A stretch of 64,000 nt of DNA, taken from NCBI RefSeq assembly GCF_001422485.1, contig NZ_LMNF01000004.1, positions 1 through 64,000 on the forward strand, in the 5' to 3' direction. The DNA comes from Agreia sp. Leaf283 (GTDB taxonomy: Bacteria; Actinomycetota; Actinomycetes; Actinomycetales; Microbacteriaceae). The position numbers and the translations under genes are program-made. Position 1 is the stretch's first letter. Each line of letters begins with the position of its first letter. The notes under the pieces were generated by a model. That model saw nothing but the letters and a program-made list of their open reading frames with translations, ran no database searches and was not told the origin of the DNA. Below, piece after piece: positions 23,780 through 33,100 of this stretch.

Positions 23780-24652
23780 GGCCGACGCTACGCGGGCGCG
23801 CACCGCGGTCGCCGCGCACGCCACGACCACCAGGGCCCCCAACCAGACCAGCAGGTCGAGGCGCTCGCCCACGATCAGGGCAGACCACACGATCGTGAGC
23901 ACCGGCTGCACGAGCTGGATCTGGCTCACCTGCGCGATCGGCCCGATGGCGAGACCGCGGTACCAGGCGAAGAATCCCAGGAACATGCTCACGAGGGCCA
24001 GGTACCCGAAGGCCAGCCAGTGCGCGGTGTCGGCCTGCGGCCAGCCGCCCGTCGACACCGAGACGGCCGTGAGCGGGATCATGATCGGCAGGCCCACCAC
24101 GAGCGCCCAGCAGATCGTCTGCCACGAGCCGAGCTCGCGCGCGAGCAGGGCACCCTCGGCGTAGCCGATCGCCGCGAGCACGACCGCCCCGAGCAGCAGC
24201 AGGTCGCTCGGGTGCAGCCCCTCGAGGCCGCCGCCCGCGAGCGCGATGAACGCGATCACAGCCAGGACGCCGGCGCCCGACGCGATCAAGAAGGCGATGG
24301 ATGGCCGCTCCTTCGCGCGGATCACCGCCGCGATGGCCGTCGCGGCCGGCAGCAGGCCGATGACCACGGCGCCATGCGCCGCCGGAACGGTCTGAAGCGC
24401 GAAGCTCGTGAGCAGCGGGAATCCGGCGACGACGCCGACCGCGACGACCGCGAGCCGCATCCATTGGCCGCCTCGGGGAAGGCGCTGTCGGCTGACAGCC
24501 AGCACGACCAGGGCGAGCACAGCGGCGACGACCGCGCGACCGGCCCCGATGAAGAGGGGATCGATCTGTTCGACCGCGATGCGGGTGAACGGCAGCGTGA
24601 ACGAGAAGGCGAGGACTCCGAGGAACCCGAAGACGAGGCCGCCGCGGCTCAT
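23762..24652 (-). CDS. EamA/DMT-family exporter
   Basis: 296 residues with ten hydrophobic segments arranged as two EamA repeats (FLGVLAFSFTLPFTRIAVEQIDP first, LGSWQTICWALVVGLP start of second). DMT members export amino acids or small metabolites. The ATG at 24652 is preferred; the frame runs on to an ATG at 24838 but that extension is made of dispersed-repeat sequence. It is divergent from a MocR regulator, and MocR/EamA pairs are frequent, so the regulator probably controls it. Confidence 0.78.
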   Translation of the reverse strand: MSRGGLVFGFLGVLAFSFTLPFTRIAVEQIDPLFIGAGRAVVAAVLALVVLAVSRQRLPRGGQWMRLAVVAVGVVAGFPLLTSFALQTVPAAHGAVVIGLLPAATAIAAVIRAKERPSIAFLIASGAGVLAVIAFIALAGGGLEGLHPSDLLLLGAVVLAAIGYAEGALLARELGSWQTICWALVVGLPIMIPLTAVSVSTGGWPQADTAHWLAFGYLALVSMFLGFFAWYRGLAIGPIAQVSQIQLVQPVLTIVWSALIVGERLDLLVWLGALVVVACAATAVRARVASASIRAR

Positions 24653-24690
24653 GCGCGGAGTTGCGCCGGTCGGTTTCGATACGACCGCGG

Positions 24691-24784
24691 CGTTCCCTGA
24701 GCCTGTCGAAGGGCGGTCTGCGTTTCGCGGAGCTGCGCCGGTCGAGTAGCCGCGCGATGAAGGAGCCGGCGTATCGAGACCACC
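24691..24784. repeat. Composite dispersed repeat between EamA and MocR genes
   Basis: Contains one GTTCCCTGAGCCTGTCGAAGGG copy (24691-24713) and the 39-bp GTAGCCGC..GTATCGAGA repeat (24746-24784) also seen at 3213-3251. If translated on the minus strand it would extend the EamA protein, which argues against that longer start. Confidence 0.7.
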
Positions 24785-24791
24785 ATCGGAG

Positions 24792-24854
24792 GATAGCGCT
24801 GGCGCCGTCGACTCGATAGCGCTACTGTCATCTTTCATGAGCGACGATAGCACT
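24792..24854 (+). promoter_or_regulatory. Three direct repeats GATAGCRCT, probable MocR binding sites
   Basis: GATAGCGCT at 24792-24800 and 24815-24823, and GATAGCACT at 24846-24854, all in one orientation, with starts 23 and 31 bp apart. MocR/PdxR-type regulators bind direct repeats at their own promoter. The third copy lies inside the first codons of the regulator. Confidence 0.6.
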
Positions 24855-26237
24855 TCCGCGATCGAGCGCCACCTCCGACGCCTGGTCGAGTCGCGCCCGG
24901 CAGGCTCGCGCCTGCCTTCCACCCGCGCGCTCGTCACTGAGCACTCAGCCAGTCCTCTGACGGTGCAGCGCGCCGTGCAGCGCCTGGTCGGCGAGGGACT
25001 CATCGAGACCCGCCCCGGAGCGGGCAGCTTCGTTGCGCGCCCCCGGGCCGTGCGGCACGCCGACTTCGCGTGGCAGACCACGGCCCTCGGCGAGGCGCGC
25101 GCCGATGCGTCCGCCGTGGGCACCGCCATGGCGTCGGTCGCGCCGTCGGTCATCACGATGCACTCGGGCTACCCCATAGAGGAACTGCTTCCCGGCCGCC
25201 TCGTTCGCGCGGCCCTGTCTCGGGCGGCGCGCGGCGCATCCGCCCTCGCCCGCGGCCCGGTCGACGGCCAGCCCGAGCTGCGCTCGTGGTTCGCCGGCGA
25301 GATCGCGCCGGTCGGAGCATCCGCGCCCGTCTCGAGCGACGACGTGATGATCACGCCGGGCGGGCAGAGTGCGCTCTCGTCGATCTTCCGCGCACTGGCG
25401 GCGCAGGGCGACGCGGTGATCATGGAATCGCCCACGTACTGGGGCGCGATCGCGGCGGCACGGCAGGCCGGGCTCCGCGTCATCCCGGTGGCCCGCGGGT
25501 CGCATGCGCCCTCGGCGTCCGAGCTCGACGACGCCTTCGCCTCGAGCGGAGCCCGCCTCTTCTACGCCCAACCTCACTTCGCGAACCCCACGGGCGCCCA
25601 GTGGAGCCGCGACGAGCGGCGCGACATCCTGGCCGTCGTTCGGGCACGCGGGGCGTATCTCATCGAAGACGATTGGGCGCACGACTTCGCCATCGAGGGC
25701 GATGTGCATCCGCTGGTGGCCGACGACGCCGACGGCCACGTGGTCTACATCCGCTCGCTTACAAAGAGCCTCAGTCCCTCGCTGCGGGTGGGCGCGGTGA
25801 TCGCGCGCGGGCCCGCGCTCGCGCGCATCCAGGCCGATCGCACGGTCGACGATCTCTATGTGAGCGGGGTGCTGCAGTCGGCTGCCCTCGACGTGGTGCG
25901 CGACCCCGGATGGCGCAGCCACCTCGGGCGACTGCGGGTGCAGCTGCGCGATCGCCGCGACGAACTGGCGCGTCAGGTCGAGGCGCATCTGGGCGCCGGC
26001 GCGCTCACGTTTCTGCCCCGGGGCGGGCTCAATCTGTGGGTTCGGCTGGCCGACAACGTGGATGTCGCGGGGCTGGTCGCGCGCAGTCGCGCGGCGGGCG
26101 TGATGGTCGCGCCGGGCGCGGACTGGTTTCCGGCGGAGCCGACGGGGTCGTTCATCCGGCTCAACTACTCGGGGGCTCGGCCGGAGCAGTTCGCGGGCGC
26201 GATGGAGACGGTGGCGGCGCAACTCGCCGCTTCCTGA
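24837..26237 (+). CDS. MocR-family (GntR-aminotransferase) regulator
   Basis: 466 residues. An N-terminal GntR winged helix (SRLPSTRALVTEHSASPLTV) joins a fold-type-I aminotransferase domain with ITPGGQSALSSIFRAL, LIEDDWAHDF (PLP ring Asp) and YIRSLTKSLSPSLRVG, where the Lys would hold PLP. The domain binds PLP or an amino acid and is usually not catalytic. It faces the EamA exporter, and direct repeats lie in between. The substrate or effector is unknown. Confidence 0.9.
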   Translation: MSDDSTSAIERHLRRLVESRPAGSRLPSTRALVTEHSASPLTVQRAVQRLVGEGLIETRPGAGSFVARPRAVRHADFAWQTTALGEARADASAVGTAMASVAPSVITMHSGYPIEELLPGRLVRAALSRAARGASALARGPVDGQPELRSWFAGEIAPVGASAPVSSDDVMITPGGQSALSSIFRALAAQGDAVIMESPTYWGAIAAARQAGLRVIPVARGSHAPSASELDDAFASSGARLFYAQPHFANPTGAQWSRDERRDILAVVRARGAYLIEDDWAHDFAIEGDVHPLVADDADGHVVYIRSLTKSLSPSLRVGAVIARGPALARIQADRTVDDLYVSGVLQSAALDVVRDPGWRSHLGRLRVQLRDRRDELARQVEAHLGAGALTFLPRGGLNLWVRLADNVDVAGLVARSRAAGVMVAPGADWFPAEPTGSFIRLNYSGARPEQFAGAMETVAAQLAAS

Positions 26238-26258
26238 GGGCCCGCTCCCTGAGCCGCC

Positions 26259-26326
26259 CGTTCCCTGAGCCTGTCGAAGGGCGACAACCAGCGCGAAGAC
26301 TTTCCCTTCGACAAGCTCAGGGAACG
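26259..26326. repeat. Inverted pair of the dispersed TCGAAGGG repeat
   Basis: CGTTCCCTGAGCCTGTCGAA(GGG) at 26259-26281 faces its reverse complement at 26304-26326, 22 bp apart. They can form a long stem downstream of the MocR gene. Confidence 0.85.
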
Positions 26327-26363
26327 GAGGCCGGGAGGCTCTGGGAACGGCGGCCGGACGCAC

Positions 26364-26397
26364 GGATGCCCGGGCCGCGTGTGCGGTCCGGGCATCC
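26364..26397. terminator. Bidirectional hairpin terminator
   Basis: GGATGCCCGGGCCGC (26364-26378), loop GTGT, then a complementary arm (26383-26397) with one G.T pair. It lies between convergent MocR and SHOCT-protein genes. Confidence 0.75.
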
Positions 26398-26418
26398 GGT
26401 GTTCAGTTCAGCGTCGCG

Positions 26419-26817
26419 TTACGCGTCGCTGGGCTTGCCGTTCTTGGAGCGGGCCTCGCGGGCAGCCTCGTGGGCCGCCCGTCCTTCGGCCTGCACCTCG
26501 CGGAGCACGGCGACGCGCTCCCGGTACTCGGTCGCGTCGATCTCGCCGCGGGCGAAGCGCTCGGCGAGAACGACCTCGCCGAGGTGGCCGCCGAGCCCTC
26601 GTCCACCGCGGAAGCCGCGGGGTCCGAAGTGGCCGCCGTGGCCGCCGCGTGCGGCGAAGCCGGGGAAGCCGGGGCCGAAGCCCGGGCCGCCGAACGGGAA
26701 GCCCGGGCCGAAGCCGGGGCGCTGTCCGCGACCGAACCCGCGTCGCTCGGAGTTGTCGGTGTTCTCTGTGTCGGGCTCGTAGCCCTCATCGAAATTGTGA
26801 GTCATGTGCTGTTCCAT
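26419..26817 (-). CDS. Gly/Phe/Pro-rich protein with C-terminal SHOCT domain
   Basis: 132 residues from ATG 26817 (ATG 26805 also possible). Residues ~25-80 are low-complexity, built from GFGPGFP-like units. The C-terminal part, VVLAERFARGEIDATEYRER, is the SHOCT motif, a short helical module found in many oligomerising or membrane-linked small proteins. The role is unknown; similar proteins are often stress-induced. The preceding ~170 bp up to the GH38 stop hold only weak GC-rich hairpins. Confidence 0.65.
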   Translation of the reverse strand: MEQHMTHNFDEGYEPDTENTDNSERRGFGRGQRPGFGPGFPFGGPGFGPGFPGFAARGGHGGHFGPRGFRGGRGLGGHLGEVVLAERFARGEIDATEYRERVAVLREVQAEGRAAHEAAREARSKNGKPSDA

Positions 26818-26989
26818 TCTGGGGATCGTGTGCCCCGGAAGGGCGTTCGTGCCGGGCCGGGGAGGCAGCCGTTCTGGCTGCTGTAGTAGATACTCCTCCG
26901 ATCGGCCGCGAAGGGAATCCGCCCGCGGGATACACCTCGCCCACTCCCCCGGGGGTATCTTCACCGACCCGGGAATACGGGTTGGCCCC

Positions 26990-29900
26990 CTACCGCACGA
27001 AGCGCAGCGTCGCGATCTCGAACGCACGAAGCGTCACGACGTCGCCCGAGAGAACGGGGTCGCGCTGCAGCCCGAGCTGCTCCATCGGCCGCTCCAGCAG
27101 ATCGACCTCGCGAAGCTCCGACACGTCGAAGCTCGCCGACACCCGCGCCACTGATGTCTGCCCGAGCGACTCGTAGAGCCGCACGATCACATCGCCCGAC
27201 CCGTCCTCCGCGAGCTTCACCGCCTCGACGACGACGCCCGACATCCCGTCGCCCGACACACCGTCACCCACCACGGCCACGAGCGGTTCCACCGGCATCC
27301 CGAGGCCCTCGCGAAGCGGAATGTTCAGCTCGTACCCGGCCCGCACGGCGTCTCCGATGCTCGCCGAGGGAACGATCGCGGTGTGGAACTCGTGCACCCC
27401 GTGGTCGGTGTCGGGATCGGGGTAGGTGGGCGCGCGCAGCAGCGAGACCCGCACGATCGTGTTCATACCGCCTCCCTGGCGGGCGACCCGTCGAACCTCG
27501 TGCCCGTAGCTCGAGTCGTTCGCGATGGCGACTCCCTCGCCCTCGCCCACGTGCACCCAGCGGTGCGCGCAGACCTCGAAACGCGCGGCATCCCACGACG
27601 TGTTCTCGTGGATCGGCCGCGACAGGTGCCCGAATTGCGTCTCGAACCGGGCGCGCTCGGCGTGCACGTCGACGGGGTAGCTGAGCTTGAGCAGCTTCTC
27701 GGTCTCGTGCCAGTCGACCCGGGTGGCGCAGTGCACGGTCGCCGATTCGTCGTCGAGCGTGATGCGCTGTTCGACGGTCGACGCGCCGAAGCCGCGCCGC
27801 ACCAGCACTCCCCCGGGCACCATCTCGATGCCGTCGACGTCGAGCAGGTCTGTGACCGCGTTGCGGTAGTAGCCGTCGATGTCCCACGCGTCCCACATCA
27901 CGGGCTTGTCGTCGTGCAGCTGCAGCAGGTTCGCCCGCTGCCCGGGCGCCACGGCCTCGCGCCCGTCGGCGGCGGTCACGATCGACACGATCGTTCCCGC
28001 GCCGTCGAGGCGCACGGTCACGGCGTCGTTCGACAGCACGAATCCGTCGCCGTCGGGCGAAACACGAACGGCGTCAGCGAATGCGACGGGTCGCGCGATC
28101 GCGCCCGCCCCGCCCGCGGGCACCCCGTCGACCGCGTGCGGCCTCGCGTTGAAGACCAGCCGTGCGGCATCCGGAGCCCGGCCCGAGCCCGAGCCGAGCG
28201 CAGCACCCGCGAGCGCCTCCTGCGCCGCGGCGATGAGCCGCTCGAGCGTCTCCCGCACCAGCGCGTACCTCTCGCGCGCCTCGCGGTGCACCCAGGCGAT
28301 CGACGATCCGGGCAAAATATCGTGGAACTGCTGGAGCAGCACCAGCCGCCACGCCTCGGCGAGCTCTGAGACGGGATAGTCGGCGACGCCGCGCACGGCG
28401 GCGGTCGTAGCCCACAGCTCGGCCTCGCGCAGCAGGTGCTCGCTGCGGCGGTTGCCGGACTTCATCTCGGACTGGCTCGTGTACGTGCCGCGGTGCAGCT
28501 CGAGGTAGAGCTCGCCGAACCACTGCGGGGCCGGATCGTATTCCGTCCGGGCGGCATCGAAGAACTCCTCGGGCGATTCGATGGCCACGCGCGGCAGCCC
28601 CTCGATGTCCGCGGCGCGCTCGGCCCTGTCGAGCATCTCGCGTACTGGCCCGCCACCGCCGTCTCCGAACCCGAACGGAATCAGCGACCGCGACGCGCGG
28701 GCCTTGTCGGCGAAGTTGCGAGCCGTGTGCGCCAGTTCGGCGGGAGTGAGGTCGCCGTTGTAGGTGTCGGCGGCCGGAAAGTGGGTGAAGACCGTGGTGC
28801 CGTCGATGCCCACCCAGTCGAAGGTGTGGTGCGGAAAGGTGTTGACCTGGTTCCACGAGATCTTCTGGGTGAGAAAGTAGTCGAACCCCGCAAGCCGCAC
28901 GATCTGAGGCAGCGCGGCCGAGTATCCGAAGCTGTCGGGCAGCCACACCACACGACTGTCGATGCCGAGCTCGTCGTGAAAGAAGCGGGATCCGGCAACG
29001 AACTGCCTCACCATGGCCTCGCCGCCCACCATGTTCGTGTCCGACTCGACCCACATTCCGCCCACCGGAATGAACCGACCCTCGCGCACCCTCTCGAGCA
29101 CGCGCGCATAGAGTTCGGGCCGGTCGTCGCGCAGCCAGACCCACTGCTGGGCGCTCGACATCACGAACTTCAGCTCGGGGCGATCCTCCATGAGCTGCAG
29201 CACGTTCGCCGCCGTGCGGGCCACCTTGCGCACCGTCTCACGCGTCGGCCACAGCCAGGCCGAGTCGATGTGCGCGTGGCCGATCGCGCTCACCCGGTGG
29301 GCGGATGCGACGGCCGGCGCATCCAGAACCGGTCTCAGCGCCGCGCGCGCGGCCGGGGCGCTGCCGGGCACCTCGGCCGGATCGACGAGGTCGAGCGCAC
29401 GGTCGATTGCCTCGAGGATGCGCCAGCGCCGCGCATCCTGGGCGCCGAGCGTGGCGGCCAGCGCCCCGAGAAACTCGAGATCGGCGACGAGCGCGGTCAC
29501 GTCCTCGTCGACGGCCACGATGTCGGCGCGGTTCACGCGATAGCGGGGCCGGATGCCGGCGGTCGCCTTCTCGCCGAGCGGCGTGGGGGTGAACGGCCGG
29601 TCGTGCCGGTCGAACACCTGCGGGTTGGCGGCAGCCTCTATGTAGAGGTCGATGTCTGCTCCCTCGCCGCTCTCCGCGGCGATCGGAATCCACTGGTTCA
29701 TGGGGTTGAGCCCCTTCACCGCACGCCCGTCGGGCGTGTAGACGAGACCCTCCGCCTGGAAGCCCGACGAGTCGCCGTGCCAGCCGAGGTCGACGAGCAG
29801 CTCGATGCGGCGACCGGCCTCACTCGAGGGAACGCGGCCCCGCACCCGGAACCAGGTGGTTCCCCAGGCGGGACCCCACGCGTCGCCCACCTCGAACGGC

Positions 29901-30082
29901 TCGTAGAGCGCCGCGGTCTCGTCTGAGAGGGCGACGGCCGGCTCGACCGGCTCTCCTTGGCCGCCGTCGACGTGCCACGCGGTCAGCTGCAGTTCGGCGA
30001 GAACGATGCTGGCGTGCGGCCGGATGCGATCGCGCAGAAACCGTTCGAGCCGGCCCTCGATGAGATGGTTGGTGTCGTGCAT
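26990..30082 (-). CDS. GH38 alpha-mannosidase
   Basis: 1,030 residues, the usual length of bacterial GH38 enzymes. The N-terminal ~260 residues are the helical/beta leader domain. The catalytic domain carries the zinc motif GHAHIDSAWLWP (His/Asp about 269-273) and the nucleophile Asp (about D383) in WLPDSFGYSAALPQ. A beta-rich C-terminal domain follows. No signal peptide, so it acts in the cytoplasm on imported mannosides. It lies 5 bp after the GH29 gene in the same direction, which suggests co-use on fucose- and mannose-containing glycans such as N-glycan fragments (inferred). Confidence 0.93.
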   Translation of the reverse strand: MHDTNHLIEGRLERFLRDRIRPHASIVLAELQLTAWHVDGGQGEPVEPAVALSDETAALYEPFEVGDAWGPAWGTTWFRVRGRVPSSEAGRRIELLVDLGWHGDSSGFQAEGLVYTPDGRAVKGLNPMNQWIPIAAESGEGADIDLYIEAAANPQVFDRHDRPFTPTPLGEKATAGIRPRYRVNRADIVAVDEDVTALVADLEFLGALAATLGAQDARRWRILEAIDRALDLVDPAEVPGSAPAARAALRPVLDAPAVASAHRVSAIGHAHIDSAWLWPTRETVRKVARTAANVLQLMEDRPELKFVMSSAQQWVWLRDDRPELYARVLERVREGRFIPVGGMWVESDTNMVGGEAMVRQFVAGSRFFHDELGIDSRVVWLPDSFGYSAALPQIVRLAGFDYFLTQKISWNQVNTFPHHTFDWVGIDGTTVFTHFPAADTYNGDLTPAELAHTARNFADKARASRSLIPFGFGDGGGGPVREMLDRAERAADIEGLPRVAIESPEEFFDAARTEYDPAPQWFGELYLELHRGTYTSQSEMKSGNRRSEHLLREAELWATTAAVRGVADYPVSELAEAWRLVLLQQFHDILPGSSIAWVHREARERYALVRETLERLIAAAQEALAGAALGSGSGRAPDAARLVFNARPHAVDGVPAGGAGAIARPVAFADAVRVSPDGDGFVLSNDAVTVRLDGAGTIVSIVTAADGREAVAPGQRANLLQLHDDKPVMWDAWDIDGYYRNAVTDLLDVDGIEMVPGGVLVRRGFGASTVEQRITLDDESATVHCATRVDWHETEKLLKLSYPVDVHAERARFETQFGHLSRPIHENTSWDAARFEVCAHRWVHVGEGEGVAIANDSSYGHEVRRVARQGGGMNTIVRVSLLRAPTYPDPDTDHGVHEFHTAIVPSASIGDAVRAGYELNIPLREGLGMPVEPLVAVVGDGVSGDGMSGVVVEAVKLAEDGSGDVIVRLYESLGQTSVARVSASFDVSELREVDLLERPMEQLGLQRDPVLSGDVVTLRAFEIATLRFVR

Positions 30083-30087
30083 CCGAG

Positions 30088-31431
30088 TCAGACGATGTCG
30101 AAGGTCAGCTGAACAGGCCCGGCGATCGTGGCGGCCGGCAGGCTCGCGACGATTCCGCCGTCGCCCTCCGAGACGGAGACGGGCTCGCCGCTCGCCGTGC
30201 GGGCGCTCGAGGCGACGAGCCGTGACGCGTCGAGCTGCAACAGAACCGTGGGCTCGGTCGTCTCGACGAAGGCGTGGGCGGTGTCACCGGTGCGGGTCCA
30301 CCGCACCCAGGGTTCGTCGGAGGCCGTCGCGATGGAGGGATCGAGCGGACGGGAGTCGAAGATCGACGAGCCGTTCACCTCGTTCCACGCACCGAGCTGC
30401 TCGAGCGTGCGTCGCTGCAGCTCGGGCACGAGCCCCTCGCCGGTGAGGCCGATATTGAGCAGCAGGTTGCCGCCGCGTGACACCACGTCGACGAAGTGAT
30501 GGATGGCCGCCGCCCCGTCGAGCGAGTTGCTCTCGTCTTCGAGGCGGTTGTAGCCGAAGGAGTAGCCGATGCCGCGGCAGTTCTCCCACGTCGACTCGGC
30601 CTCGACGCCCAGCCCCTGCTCGTACTCGCTCGTGCGGAAGTCCCAGTGGGTCTCGCCCCAGCGGTCGTTCACGACGCCGTCGGGAGCGGCGGCATAGAAC
30701 TGCTCGAACATCGTGATGAGGCTCTTCGGGCCCGGCGTCTTGCCGGCATCCGGCCACTCGATGTCGCCCCACAGCACATCGGGAGTGTACTTCGCGATGA
30801 GATCGCTCACGTGGTCGAAGGCGTAGTCGGCGTAGGCCTGGTCGACCGGCCGGGGCATGTCGTCGCGCACGATCGGCGGATTCTTGCCGAAGAACCAGTC
30901 GAGGCCGCCCGAGTAGTAGACGCCGAAGCGCAGGCCCGCGTCGAGCGTCGCCCGCTGGAACTCGGCGACGAGGTCGCGCTTGGGGCCGCGGTGCACGGTG
31001 TTGCGGTCGCCCGTTCCCGGCGCATCCCACAGCGTGACGCCGTCGTGGTGCTTGGTGGTGGGCACGAAGTAGCGGGCGCCCGTGCTCGCCACGAGGGCGA
31101 GCACGGCGTCGGCGTCGAACTTCTCGGCCGTCCACGTGTCGATGAAGTCGTCGTAGGGAGCGCCCCCGTAGGTCTCGAGCTGGTGCTGCTGCGCCGGGCT
31201 GCCCTCGATGCGGATGGTGTTGTAGTACCACTCGGCATACGGGTTGTGCCGGAACCAGTGCTCCTTCTCGATGGTTCCGAGGGCGCCGATGGGCTCGGCC
31301 CAGGCGGGAACCGAGAACGGCCCCCAGTGCACGAAGATGCCGAGCTTCGCGTCGGAATACCACTGCGGTGTCGGGGTGACGAACTTCTCGTAGTCCGCCG
31401 GGCGGGTCGCTCCGTCTGTGAACATGGCCAT
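30088..31431 (-). CDS. GH29 alpha-L-fucosidase (first)
   Basis: 447 residues. It starts with PTPQWYSDAKLGIFVHWGPF, the GH29 hallmark; TTKHHDGVTLWD (127-131 KHHDG) and VLWGDIEWPD follow, with D223 as the nucleophile. NLLLNIGLTGEG closes the barrel. A short C-terminal beta domain follows. No signal peptide, so it is cytoplasmic. ATG 31431 is chosen; the upstream extension has no homology-like features and would cross the operator. It is divergent from a second GH29 gene, with a shared palindrome between them, and is co-directional with GH38. Confidence 0.92.
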   Translation of the reverse strand: MAMFTDGATRPADYEKFVTPTPQWYSDAKLGIFVHWGPFSVPAWAEPIGALGTIEKEHWFRHNPYAEWYYNTIRIEGSPAQQHQLETYGGAPYDDFIDTWTAEKFDADAVLALVASTGARYFVPTTKHHDGVTLWDAPGTGDRNTVHRGPKRDLVAEFQRATLDAGLRFGVYYSGGLDWFFGKNPPIVRDDMPRPVDQAYADYAFDHVSDLIAKYTPDVLWGDIEWPDAGKTPGPKSLITMFEQFYAAAPDGVVNDRWGETHWDFRTSEYEQGLGVEAESTWENCRGIGYSFGYNRLEDESNSLDGAAAIHHFVDVVSRGGNLLLNIGLTGEGLVPELQRRTLEQLGAWNEVNGSSIFDSRPLDPSIATASDEPWVRWTRTGDTAHAFVETTEPTVLLQLDASRLVASSARTASGEPVSVSEGDGGIVASLPAATIAGPVQLTFDIV

Positions 31432-31523
31432 GGGCTTCGTATGCCTCTCTGCATCGTGGGCTGGGTGCCGGTAGAACATCATTCGTCGCGCGCACCCTTG
31501 CAGAGCGACGATGATCGCTCTTA

Positions 31524-31533
31524 TCCTATAGGA
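31524..31533. promoter_or_regulatory. Palindromic operator between divergent fucosidase genes
   Basis: TCCTATAGGA, a perfect 10-bp palindrome within an AT-rich stretch (TTATCCTATAGGAAATA), 45-93 bp from the two divergent ATGs. The CCTATAG core recurs three times upstream of the ABC transporter operon (32958-32996). It is probably the site of one of the two GntR regulators of this locus (inferred). Confidence 0.6.
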
Positions 31534-31577
31534 AATAGCCACTGACCTACAGGGCCGACTCAAGGGAGAGTTCATCC

Positions 31578-32930
31578 ATGGCGCATCTGCCTGACAGCTT
31601 CATCAGACCCGACGACTTCACACTGCCGGGCGGGGAATGGTTCATCGGAGCGGGCTTCGGCCTCTTCGTGCACTGGGATCACGCCAGCCAGCAGGGCATC
31701 GAGATCTCGTGGCCCCTGGTCGGCCGCTCCATCATCCCCGGCGTCGCCCAGGCGGAAGACCCGGTCACGGTCGACGAATACCAGTCGAGTGCGGCGACGT
31801 TCAACCCCGTCGAATGGAACGCGACAGAGCTGGCCCGCCTCGCCAAGCGCGCCGGCGCCCAGTACGTGGTCTTCACCGCGCGCCATCACGCCGGCTACTC
31901 GATGTTCCACACCGAGCACTCCGACTTCGGCATCCAGAACTCGCCGTTCGGCCGCGACGTCACGAAGGAGTTCGTCGAGGCGATCCGCGCCGAGGGCATC
32001 CGTGTCGGCATCTACTACAGCCTTCCCGACTGGAACCACCCCGACTACCCGGCCTTCCAGCCCTCGGACCTGCCCTACGCCGAAGAGCACTGGCCCGCCG
32101 CCGGCCTGCCCGAGAACGCCGACAAGCCCATCGCCGCAGACCGGCACCGCCGCTCGAGCCCCGAGCAGTGGGCGAGGTTCCAGCAGTACCTGCGCGGCCA
32201 GCTCACCGAACTGCTCAGCAACTACGGCACGATCGATCTGCTCTGGTTCGACGGCGAGTGGGAGCGCAACGAGGACGAGTGGAACAGCGCCGGGCTCCGC
32301 GAGCTCATCAAGAGCCTGCAGCCCGACGTCGTGATCAACGAGCGCCTCCTAGGCCAGGGCGACTACAAGACCCCTGAGCAGGCCTTCCCGATCGAGGCGC
32401 CGACGGGCCCGTGGGAGCTGTGCCTGACCATCGGCGACAACTGGGCGTACAGGCCGGATGACACGGCCTACAAGTCCCCCCGATCGCTGGTGACCACACT
32501 CGTCGAGGTGGCGAGCCGCGGCGGCAATCTGCTGCTGAACATCGGGCCCAAGGGCGACGGCAGCCTCAACCCGGTGCAGATCGAGCGGCTGGAAGACATC
32601 GGCTCGTGGATGGACCGGCACGCGGAGAGCGTGATCGGCGTGCAGCCGACCGTGGGAGTTGACTTCTACGGCCCGAGCACGGCGCGGCCCGGCACGCTCT
32701 ATCTCCACCTCGTGATGACACCCGTCGAGGAGGTCGTGGTTCGCGGGCTGCCGGTTCGGCGCATCAGCGGCATCCGGCTCCTCGAGACGGGCGAGGCGCT
32801 CGATCACTCCGTGAGCTTCGAGGTGCACGAGCAGGTCTCGCACGACTCCGAGCCCAGCGGCGAGATCCGTATTCCCGCACCCCGGGCATCCGGCGCCCTC
32901 ATCGACGTCATCGCCGTCGACTTTCGCTGA
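31578..32930 (+). CDS. GH29 alpha-L-fucosidase (second)
   Basis: 450 residues. GFGLFVHWDHASQQG (26-40), VVFTARHHAGYSMF and IDLLWFDGEWERNEDE follow the GH29 order; D225 is the expected nucleophile. It is only distantly similar to the first GH29 protein, so the two likely split fucose from different linkages. No signal peptide. It is transcribed towards the ABC transporter operon, 170 bp upstream of it. Confidence 0.9.
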   Translation: MAHLPDSFIRPDDFTLPGGEWFIGAGFGLFVHWDHASQQGIEISWPLVGRSIIPGVAQAEDPVTVDEYQSSAATFNPVEWNATELARLAKRAGAQYVVFTARHHAGYSMFHTEHSDFGIQNSPFGRDVTKEFVEAIRAEGIRVGIYYSLPDWNHPDYPAFQPSDLPYAEEHWPAAGLPENADKPIAADRHRRSSPEQWARFQQYLRGQLTELLSNYGTIDLLWFDGEWERNEDEWNSAGLRELIKSLQPDVVINERLLGQGDYKTPEQAFPIEAPTGPWELCLTIGDNWAYRPDDTAYKSPRSLVTTLVEVASRGGNLLLNIGPKGDGSLNPVQIERLEDIGSWMDRHAESVIGVQPTVGVDFYGPSTARPGTLYLHLVMTPVEEVVVRGLPVRRISGIRLLETGEALDHSVSFEVHEQVSHDSEPSGEIRIPAPRASGALIDVIAVDFR

Positions 32931-32957
32931 CAGACCTTGACGCCGGATCGGCGCCGA

Positions 32958-32996
32958 CCTATAGTCCCAATGACCCTATATCAAAGACCCTATAGG
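32958..32996 (+). promoter_or_regulatory. Triple CCTATAG operator upstream of the sugar ABC operon
   Basis: CCTATAG at 32958-32964, CCCTATA at 32974-32980 and the palindrome CCTATAGG at 32989-32996, spaced about 15 bp, within the 170-bp gap before the binding-protein gene. The same core occurs at 31524-31533, indicating a common regulator. Confidence 0.6.
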
Positions 32997-33100
32997 ATTT
33001 GGCTCCCGATCGGTCCCGACAATGACCGTCGCCCGATCGGCCGCGAACAGGGTCTCGCGTAGGCAATCACATGATGAATCCAATGAAGGAGGCACACACA

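Noticed and set aside
24653-24838. Longer N-terminus for the EamA transporter from ATG 24838
   Set aside because: The added residues are encoded by dispersed repeats and have no membrane or family features.
33071-33100. ATG 33071 as start of the sugar-binding lipoprotein
   Set aside because: No ribosome site; GAAGGAGG is placed for GTG 33101, which also gives a normal signal peptide.
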